NCBI GenBank assembly: GCA_017420845.1
Contig: JAFQOC010000364.1
Coordinates: 1 to 5,632 of the forward strand
Source of the DNA: Clostridia bacterium
Lineage (GTDB): Bacteria > Bacillota > Clostridia > Oscillospirales > CAG-272
DNA: 5,632 bases
Direction: 5' to 3'
In this document: positions 1 through 4,304 of the stretch, in pieces
Layout of the letters: each line of letters opens with the position of its first letter
How positions within the stretch are numbered: the stretch's first letter is position 1
The notes under the pieces: generated by a model
What the model saw: the letters and a program-made list of their open reading frames with translations, nothing else
What the model was told of the DNA's origin: nothing
Databases searched by the model: none
Translations under genes and position numbers: made by a program

Positions 1-1686
1 ACCGTGGTCAACGTGACCCATGACGCAGACAACGGGAGCTCTGGGCTTGAGCTGATCGGCGGTGTCCTCGGTGTTGTCGAAGAGCTTCTCCTCGATGGTG
101 ACCACCACCTCGCGCTCCACCTCTGCCCCCAGCTCGTCGGCCACGAGAGCGGCGGTGTCGAAGTCCACAGTCTGGTTAACGGTAACCATCATGCCCATCA
201 TCATGAGGCGCTTGACCACCTCGCCCACGGTGACCTTCAGACGGGCGGCCAGGTCGCTGACCACGATCTCGTCGGGGATTTCCACCTTCAGGGGCTGCTT
301 CTTCACGGGAGCCTGCTTCTTGCCCGGCATATTGCCGTGTTGGTTCTTGCCGCCCTTCATCAAGGGCTTCTGACCGCCCTTGGTTCCCTGCTGCTGGGTA
401 TTCTTCTTGGTGAGCTTCTGGTTGCCGTGGGACTCCTGGACACGCTCGGACACGAAGTTATCCAGCTTCTCGTCGTACTTGGACAGATCCACGGAATCGG
501 TCACGCGAGTGTCCACCACACGGGTAGCGCCGCGGGGCTTCTGCTGCTCCACGCCGCCCTTGGGGGTCTGGCCGCGGACAATGGGCTGGACCTGGAAATG
601 CTCCTTGGGAGCGGACTGGACGTAGTCACCCTTATCAGCGCCGCGATCCATACCGCCGCGGCCGCCCTGAGGACGGTTGCGGTCGTTCATGCGGTCCCCT
701 TGGGGACGATCCCCCTGGGGACGGTCCCCCTGGGGACGGTCGCCCTGAGATCTCTGACCCTGGGGACGGTCACCCACTGCGGGACGGTCACCCTGGGGTC
801 GCTGACCCTGAGAACGGTCACCTGCAGCGGGACGGTCACCCTGGGGTCTCTGACCCTGAGAACGGTCACCCACAGCGGGACGGTCGCCCAGAGGCCTCTG
901 ACCCTGAGGACGGTCACCCACAACGGGACGGTCGCCCTGGGGTTTCTGACCCTGAGGACGGTCGCTCACAGCGGGACGCTTCTCAGGCTGTGCCGCCTGG
1001 GGAGCGGGCTTGGTATCCTTGGCAGGGGTAGCCGCCTTGGACGTATTGCTTGCGGGCTTGGCAGGCCGCTCACCCTTCAGGGCGCTTTCCTTGGCAGCGG
1101 CCTCTGCGGCCTTTCTGGCCAACGCCTTCTCGCGAGCCTCAGCGGCGGCCTTCTCCAGAGCGGCGCGCTCAAAGGCCTTGCGGTCAGCCTCCTTACGGGA
1201 AGCGGCCTCGGCAGCCAGACGCTCTGCCTCAGCGGCGGCGCGCTCGGCGGCGGCCTTTGCCTCAGCGGCCTCGCGAGCGGCGCGCTCGGCAGCCTCGCGG
1301 GCGGCGGCCTCACGGGCAGCCTTCTCGGCAGCCTCGCGAGCAGCCTTTTCAGCGGCGGCCTTTTCGGCGGCTATACGGGCGGCCTCGCGCTCAGCGGCCT
1401 CACGGGCGGCACGCTCCTCGGCCTCACGGGCAGCCTTTTCGGCAGCCCTGGCGGCGGCGATTCTGGAGGGAATACAGGTTACACCGTCCATGTAGTCATA
1501 AATGTTTTCAACCTGATTCGCCTCAGTCAGCGCCTGAAACAGCACGTTGAATTCCTGCTCGGTCAGGGTCTTCTGGCTTTTCACGTCAGCCACGCCCTTG
1601 TCTGCCAGCAGGTCGGTCAGCTCCTTGCTCTTCAGACCCATGTCCTTTGCCATCTGGTTAATTTTGAATTGGGGATTGAATGCCAT
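1..1686 (-). CDS. infB: Translation initiation factor IF2, N-terminal part (3' end beyond the window)
   Basis: IF2 is the GTPase that places initiator fMet-tRNA on the 30S subunit and promotes 50S joining. The reading frame starts at ATG 1686-1684 behind an AGGAGG site (1691-1696) and stays open for 562 codons to the left edge. It ends in residues 557-562 GHVDHG, the first half of the G1/P-loop motif GHVDHGKT, directly after the typical PRAPVVCVM lead-in. Layout seen: a small N-terminal IF2N-like domain (about 6-60, starting MAFNPQFKINQMAKDMG); an Ala/Glu/Arg/Lys-rich, probably helical stretch (76-202); a Pro/Ala/Lys linker (203-241); a DRPQG-type repeat array (242-332); a basic, Gln/Gly/Lys-rich linker (about 333-466); and a conserved IF2_N domain (about 467-525, VEIPDEIVVSDLAARLKVT). 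The G domain, domain II and fMet-tRNA-binding domain lie outside. The N-terminal region is much longer than in Bacillus subtilis IF2. It is the last gene visible in the rimP operon. Identity is very secure. Confidence 0.97.
   Translation of the reverse strand, partial: MAFNPQFKINQMAKDMGLKSKELTDLLADKGVADVKSQKTLTEQEFNVLFQALTEANQVENIYDYMDGVTCIPSRIAAARAAEKAAREAEERAAREAAEREAARIAAEKAAAEKAAREAAEKAAREAAAREAAERAAREAAEAKAAAERAAAEAERLAAEAASRKEADRKAFERAALEKAAAEAREKALARKAAEAAAKESALKGERPAKPASNTSKAATPAKDTKPAPQAAQPEKRPAVSDRPQGQKPQGDRPVVGDRPQGQRPLGDRPAVGDRSQGQRPQGDRPAAGDRSQGQRPQGDRPAVGDRPQGQRSQGDRPQGDRPQGDRPQGDRMNDRNRPQGGRGGMDRGADKGDYVQSAPKEHFQVQPIVRGQTPKGGVEQQKPRGATRVVDTRVTDSVDLSKYDEKLDNFVSERVQESHGNQKLTKKNTQQQGTKGGQKPLMKGGKNQHGNMPGKKQAPVKKQPLKVEIPDEIVVSDLAARLKVTVGEVVKRLMMMGMMVTVNQTVDFDTAALVADELGAEVEREVVVTIEEKLFDNTEDTADQLKPRAPVVCVMGHVDHG
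691..963 (-). repeat. Tandem 48-bp repeat array inside infB (16-residue units, then 5-residue units)
   Basis: Residues 242-332 of IF2 are five units of 16 residues beginning at D242, D258, D274, D290 and D306. Their pattern is D-R-(P/S)-Q-G-Q-(R/K)-(P/S)-(Q/L)-G-D-R-P-x-x-G. The fifth unit runs into three DRPQG pentamers (316-330) and a closing DR. At the DNA level the units are 48 bp (916-963, 868-915, 820-867, 772-819, then the partial unit) and remain very similar, including at third positions, which suggests recent duplication. The segment is rich in Gly, Arg, Gln, Asp and Pro and should be disordered. Its function is unknown; RNA or ribosome contact is only a guess. Confidence 0.93.
1081..1461 (-). 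repeat. Low-complexity Ala/Glu/Arg/Lys-rich segment of infB
   Basis: Codons 76-202 of infB encode almost only Ala, Glu, Arg and Lys, in repeating pieces such as AAREAAE, AAEKAA and AAERAA. There is no proline or glycine, so a long uninterrupted alpha helix of roughly 19 nm is expected (127 residues at 0.15 nm each). Opposite charges spaced three to four residues apart resemble the single-alpha-helix (ER/K-type) pattern, though a coiled coil is also possible. The DNA is a mosaic of GCC/GCT, GAG and CGC/CGT codons, so it is internally repetitive and likely prone to length change. Confidence 0.88.
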
Positions 1687-1690
1687 ATTT

Positions 1691-1696
1691 CCTCCT
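1691..1696 (-). promoter_or_regulatory. Ribosome binding site of infB
   Basis: A perfect AGGAGG lies four bases before the ATG at 1686-1684. It decides the start of infB. The next in-frame ATG (codon 12) has no such site. Confidence 0.85.
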
Positions 1697-1710
1697 AAAG
1701 CTCTGTCCTG

Positions 1711-1727
1711 CCGCATGGGTGATGCGG
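1711..1727 (-). other. Hairpin in the ylxQ-infB gap (infB-proximal)
   Basis: Perfect inverted repeat CCGCAT / ATGCGG with a 5-nt loop, 25 bases upstream of the infB start codon and 14 bases upstream of its ribosome binding site. No U-tract follows, so it does not look like a terminator. It may be an mRNA stability or processing element, or a folding barrier that shapes infB translation. Role not known. Confidence 0.6.
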
Positions 1728-1737
1728 TCAGTTTTAT

Positions 1738-1749
1738 GCCCCTCGGGGC
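1738..1749 (-). other. Small GC hairpin just after ylxQ
   Basis: GCCC-CGAG-GGGC (4-bp stem, 4-nt loop) begins 12 bases after the ylxQ stop codon. It is followed by ATAAAAC rather than a run of U, so termination here is unlikely. Together with the hairpin at 1711-1727 it fills most of the 75-nt intercistronic gap, the longest gap between genes of this operon. Confidence 0.45.
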
Positions 1750-1761
1750 TTGAGAATGGGA

Positions 1762-2136
1762 TCACTCGTTGTTTTTTTGGGGGGAATCCTTCGCCTCTGC
1801 CTCGGGAAGGTGAGCGGCGAGGGCCTTATATAGATTCTGATCTGTCAGGCCGACGGCGGCAACGGCGCCCGATTTGCCCACAGCCCGCCCTAACCGAGCG
1901 GTGTCGGCGGTGACGCGGAAGTGCGGCACGCCGTAGAAGGCGCATTTGTCCGTCAGTCTCTTATGGGTATTGGCCGAGGTGTCCGAGGCCTCCAGCACGG
2001 CGACGACGGGGTTTTTCTGATCCCGCATGGCCTCGCAGACCATAGGGGTTCCCATCACCAGCTTACGGGCTCTGGCGCAGAGGCCCAGGGTGGAGAGCAG
2101 CTTTTCCTCGGGAGTGGCTCCGACTTGCCGGCTCAT
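1762..2136 (-). CDS. ylxQ: YlxQ-type L7Ae/L30e-family RNA-binding protein
   Basis: A 124-residue protein of the L7Ae/L30e/S12e fold. B. subtilis homologues (YlxQ, YbxF) are known to bind kink-turn RNA; the cellular role of YlxQ remains unclear. Recognised by its place between rnpM and infB and by family sequence: EEKLLSTLGLCARARKLVMG (11-29) for the first helix and RNA-contact region, an alternating hydrophobic strand VVAVLEASD (44-52), and NTHKRLTDKCAFYGVPHF (56-73), the strongly recognisable YlxQ/L30e stretch. The residue after ARA is Arg24, where many relatives have Gly. A charged tail (about 110-124, ending KDSPQKNNE) extends a little beyond the usual length of around 100. The start ATG overlaps the rnpM stop as ATGA and has AAGGAG at 2144-2149, seven bases upstream, so translation is probably coupled to rnpM. 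Confidence 0.9.
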   Translation of the reverse strand: MSRQVGATPEEKLLSTLGLCARARKLVMGTPMVCEAMRDQKNPVVAVLEASDTSANTHKRLTDKCAFYGVPHFRVTADTARLGRAVGKSGAVAAVGLTDQNLYKALAAHLPEAEAKDSPQKNNE

Positions 2137-2438
2137 GTATCGGCTCCTTGATCCGAGATCAGCTCTGCCTCCATGCGGTCGTAGACCTCGGGGCTGATCT
2201 CACAGGCCAGATTGTGGGCGACGCGGCCGGACTTGCGCACCTTTTTCAGGCACTTCAGATTGCGGCAGATGTAGGCGCCCCGCCCCGATTTCTTTCCGGT
2301 CAGATCCAGGCTGATCTCTCCTTCGGGACTGCGGACGACCCGGATCAGCTCTGCCTTTGGCTTGTGCTCGTTGCATCCGAGGCATTGCCGCATGGGGATC
2401 TTACGGGGCTTCATGCCCTTCTGTGTGGTTCCGCTCAT
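2133..2438 (-). CDS. rnpM: RNase P modulator RnpM (YlxR, DUF448)
   Basis: A 101-residue YlxR/DUF448 protein. The family is nucleic-acid binding; the B. subtilis member was renamed RnpM because it binds the RNase P RNA and modulates RNase P activity. Diagnostic segments are RKIPMRQCLGCNEHKPKAEL (12-31), the strand IRVVRSPEGEISLD (32-45), and GKKSGRGAYICRN (48-60). Four cysteines occur as C19-x2-C22 and C58-x4-C63, a pairing that could hold a metal, although this is not shown by sequence alone. The ATG at 2438 is chosen because GAGGTGAG (2444-2451) precedes it. Met9 and Met16 lack a site of that quality. It lies 27 nt after nusA and overlaps ylxQ by four bases. Confidence 0.95.
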   Translation of the reverse strand: MSGTTQKGMKPRKIPMRQCLGCNEHKPKAELIRVVRSPEGEISLDLTGKKSGRGAYICRNLKCLKKVRKSGRVAHNLACEISPEVYDRMEAELISDQGADT

Positions 2439-2465
2439 AGCGGCTCACCTCGTTTCTCTGTGGAA

Positions 2466-3488
2466 TTACTCGGCCTTGATGTCGATCTTGTAGCCGGTCA
2501 GTCTGGCGGCCAGACGGACGTTCTGTCCCTCGCGGCCGATGGCCAGGGAGAGCTGATCGGGATCCACGGTAACACGGCAGGCGCGCTCAGCCACCATGGT
2601 AACGGAATTGACTGTAGCGGGAGCCAGGGCGGCGGCGATGTACTCCTCGGGGGTCTCGCTGTACTTGACGATATCGATCTTCTCGCCGTTCAGCTCGGAG
2701 ATGATGGAATCGATACGCATATTGCGGTTACCGATACAAGCGCCCACGGCATCCACGTCGGCGTCGCGGGAGTAGACGGCGATCTTGGAACGGGAGCCCG
2801 CCTCACGGGAAACGCCGCGGATGATGACGATGCCGTCCTGGATCTCGGGAACCTCCAGCTCAAAGAGTCTCCACACCATCTTGGGATGGATGCGGGAGAG
2901 GGAGATGACGGGGCCCTTTGCCTCGTGGTTGATCTCGGTAAGGAACACCTTGACCTTCTGACCCACGGTCAGAGTCTCGCCGGGAATCTGCTCGGCGTAG
3001 GGCAACCAGTTGGTGCCCTGATCCAGCTCCAGCATAACGTCGCCGTTGTCGCGGTCGATCTTGCTGACGGTGGCGGTGATGATCTCTTCCTTCTTGTTCT
3101 CGTAGGCCTCCTGCATGGCCTGACGCTTGCCCTCGCGGATGCCCTGAATGATCACCGACTTGGCGGCGGCGGCAGAGGTGCGGCGGAAGGCGTCGGTCTT
3201 GACCTCACGCTCCACCATCATGCCCAGCTTATACTTCTTATTGATGGCCTTGGCATCCTCCAGGGAGATCTGGCAGACGGGATCCTCCACCACCTCAACG
3301 ACCTCCTTCTGCAGGTAAGCCTTGATCTTCTTCTTGTTCATGTCCATGTCCACGCGCATGAGGGCGGTGGGGCCATACTCCTTCTTAAAGGCGGATGTGA
3401 GAGCCTGCTCGATCTTCTCGATCATGTAGGACTGGGGAATACCCTCTTTTTCCAGCAGCTCCAGAGCGTTAAAGATATCGGCGTTCAT
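2466..3488 (-). CDS. nusA: Transcription termination/antitermination factor NusA
   Basis: NusA binds RNA polymerase and nascent RNA and modulates pausing, intrinsic termination and rRNA antitermination. The 340-residue protein has the short Gram-positive layout: N-terminal RNAP-binding domain (about 1-128, MNADIFNALELLEKEGIP), S1 domain (about 134-198, ITATVSKIDRDNGDVMLELD to PVISLSR), KH1 (about 205-275) and KH2 (about 280-340), ending TGYKIDIKAE with no acidic repeats. HPKMVWRLFELEVPEIQDGI (201-220) and GEKIDIV (268-274) are family hallmarks. KH2 has a standard GREG loop (318-321). The KH1 loop instead reads G253-N-R-N256, where B. subtilis and E. coli have GPKG and GMRG, so the closing glycine is replaced. 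It lies 27 nt from both neighbours. The start is at a doubled ATG site (described at 3485-3503). Confidence 0.97.
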   Translation of the reverse strand: MNADIFNALELLEKEGIPQSYMIEKIEQALTSAFKKEYGPTALMRVDMDMNKKKIKAYLQKEVVEVVEDPVCQISLEDAKAINKKYKLGMMVEREVKTDAFRRTSAAAAKSVIIQGIREGKRQAMQEAYENKKEEIITATVSKIDRDNGDVMLELDQGTNWLPYAEQIPGETLTVGQKVKVFLTEINHEAKGPVISLSRIHPKMVWRLFELEVPEIQDGIVIIRGVSREAGSRSKIAVYSRDADVDAVGACIGNRNMRIDSIISELNGEKIDIVKYSETPEEYIAAALAPATVNSVTMVAERACRVTVDPDQLSLAIGREGQNVRLAARLTGYKIDIKAE

Positions 3489-3503
3489 TTCATTTTTTCC
3501 TTT
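3485..3503 (-). promoter_or_regulatory. nusA ribosome binding site with overlapping two-codon ORF
   Basis: The site reads AAAGGAAAAAATGAAATGA. The first ATG (3493-3491) opens a frame of only Met-Lys followed by TGA. That stop overlaps the true nusA ATG (3488-3486) as ATGA. The GGA core lies 5 bases before the first ATG and 10 before the second, so the decoy start has the more usual spacing. Whether ribosomes use it and then reinitiate at nusA is unknown. Confidence 0.5.
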
Positions 3504-3515
3504 CGGGCATTATTA

Positions 3516-4040
3516 TCAGAAATCAAATACGGTACGGACCTTGGAAACGGCGGCCTTGGGGAAGGTGCGGACCACACCGGCGGTTTCCACGGGAATGCCG
3601 CCCTCTGCGTCGCGCTCACCCAAAATGCCTACCCAGACGCGGCTGCCGTCCACGGGAGCGAAGAGGCGAACCTCCACCTTTTCACCCACGCAGAGATCAA
3701 AATGTTCGTCGCGGGTCAGATCCCTTTCAATACCGGGAGAGGAGACCTCCAGAAGGTACTGCTCGGGGATGGGATCGTGTTCATCCAGAATGGGATCGAT
3801 GGCGCGGCTCATGGCCTCACAGTCGTCAATGGTAATCCCCTCGTCGTTGTCTATCGTGACGCGGAGGATGAAGTCGGCGCCCTCCTTGACGTACTCCACG
3901 TCCCAGAGGTAGTAGCCCAGCTCATCGGCGGTGGGAGTGATGATCTCCCGAACCCTGTCGGCGATACCTCGGCCGGCGGTGCGGGTGCGGACGGCGCGGT
4001 AGGGCTTTTTGTCGGCAGGAGTAATCTTTTCGTCTGACAT
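3516..4040 (-). CDS. rimP: Ribosome maturation factor RimP
   Basis: RimP assists assembly of the 30S subunit (S12/16S rRNA region) in the cytoplasm. The 174-residue protein has the N-terminal RimP domain with GYYLWDVEYVKEG (42-54), LRVTIDNDEGITIDDCE (59-75) and the family signature YLLEVSSPGIERDL (95-108). An SH3-like C-terminal domain follows (about 113-174, KVEVRLFAP at 121-129). About 22 basic/polar residues precede the domain, slightly longer than the common form; the tract looks disordered. The ATG at 4040-4038 has AAGGAG (4046-4051) five bases upstream. It is the first gene of the operon behind the promoter at 4153-4181, and 27 nt separate it from nusA. Confidence 0.96.
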   Translation of the reverse strand: MSDEKITPADKKPYRAVRTRTAGRGIADRVREIITPTADELGYYLWDVEYVKEGADFILRVTIDNDEGITIDDCEAMSRAIDPILDEHDPIPEQYLLEVSSPGIERDLTRDEHFDLCVGEKVEVRLFAPVDGSRVWVGILGERDAEGGIPVETAGVVRTFPKAAVSKVRTVFDF

Positions 4041-4056
4041 GGCGACTCCTTTTCTG

Positions 4057-4086
4057 TCAGGGGCTTTCCTTCGGGAATGTCCCTAA
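4057..4086 (-). ncRNA. Leader hairpin 2 of the rimP operon
   Basis: UUAGGG (4086-4081) can pair with CCCUGA (4062-4057, one G-U pair). Inside it UUCC (4077-4074) pairs with GGAA (4069-4066) around a CGAA loop, leaving an internal loop ACA/AGC. It ends only five bases before the rimP ribosome binding site. It shares 13 identical bases with hairpin 1 (4062-4074 against 4102-4114). A competing small hairpin GGGA-CAU-UCCC (4083-4073) is possible. Confidence 0.5.
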
Positions 4087-4088
4087 GC

Positions 4089-4126
4089 AAAATTTAAGAG
4101 TGGCTTTCCTTCGGAACTCCACTCTC
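4089..4126 (-). ncRNA. Leader hairpin 1 of the rimP operon, with an interrupted U-tract
   Basis: AGAGUGG (4125-4119) pairs with CCACUCU (4103-4097). After an AG/AG internal loop, UUCC (4116-4113) pairs with GGAA (4109-4106) around a GAA loop. The stem is followed by UUAAAUUUU (4097-4089), a broken U-tract. This could be a weak intrinsic terminator, hence an attenuator before rimP. It begins about 20-25 nt after the predicted transcription start. Confidence 0.55.
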
Positions 4127-4152
4127 ATCTTCTTCTACTATTGTACAGTAAT

Positions 4153-4181
4153 AGTATAGCACACTTTCCTTTGAATTGCAA
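4153..4181 (-). promoter_or_regulatory. Promoter of the rimP-nusA-rnpM-ylxQ-infB operon
   Basis: The -35 is TTGCAA (4176-4181), the spacer is exactly 17 bp, and the -10 is TATACT (4153-4158) preceded by TGC, an extended -10. A-rich sequence upstream (A6 at 4185-4190 and AATTTATT nearby) could act as an UP element. This fits the housekeeping sigma factor. Transcription should start around 4144-4149, giving a leader of about 105 nt before rimP. Confidence 0.8.
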
Positions 4182-4256
4182 GTGTTTTTTCACAATAAAT
4201 TGGGGAAATTTTCTCACTTTACCGCCCCGTTTTTGTTCATCCCGACAAATAGGGCC

Positions 4257-4295
4257 AAAAATCCCGCCTCACGGCTATGCGCGGAGCGGGATTTT
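4257..4295 (-). terminator. Intrinsic terminator after the secreted-protein gene
   Basis: A 10-bp perfect stem, AAAATCCCGC (as read on plus, 4258-4267) against GCGGGATTTT (4286-4295), with an 18-nt loop. It starts ten bases after the stop codon at 4305-4307. On the minus strand the stem is followed by T5 ending at 4257; on the plus strand by T4. It therefore should end the leftward transcript and isolate the rimP promoter, and may work weakly in the other direction. Confidence 0.8.
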
Positions 4296-4304
4296 CCTTG
4301 GATA

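Noticed and set aside
691..963. CRISPR-like array
   Set aside because: The 48-bp units are contiguous without unique spacers and encode an in-frame protein repeat in infB.
4..1698. A 564-codon open frame on the plus strand across infB
   Set aside because: It is the codon-aligned antisense of infB. Its low-complexity Gly/Leu/Thr product is the mirror of the Ala-rich and DRPQG repeats, and the minus strand clearly encodes IF2. It stays open because TTA, CTA and TCA codons are rare in infB.
2148..4037. A 629-codon open frame on the plus strand across rnpM, nusA and rimP
   Set aside because: All three minus-strand genes are recognisable conserved families in the same relative frame. The plus product matches no family pattern I know and has no ribosome binding site logic. 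Antisense shadow.
4089..4103. A boxA-like antitermination site (CTCTTAAA) in the leader
   Set aside because: It resembles CTCTTTAA, but the match is short, half of it is in the hairpin stem, and no boxB or boxC context is visible.
4104..4118. A kink-turn in leader hairpin 1 for binding by YlxQ
   Set aside because: The internal loop is AG opposite AG, with no 3-nt bulge and not the GA/GA order of a kink-turn, so the motif is not met.
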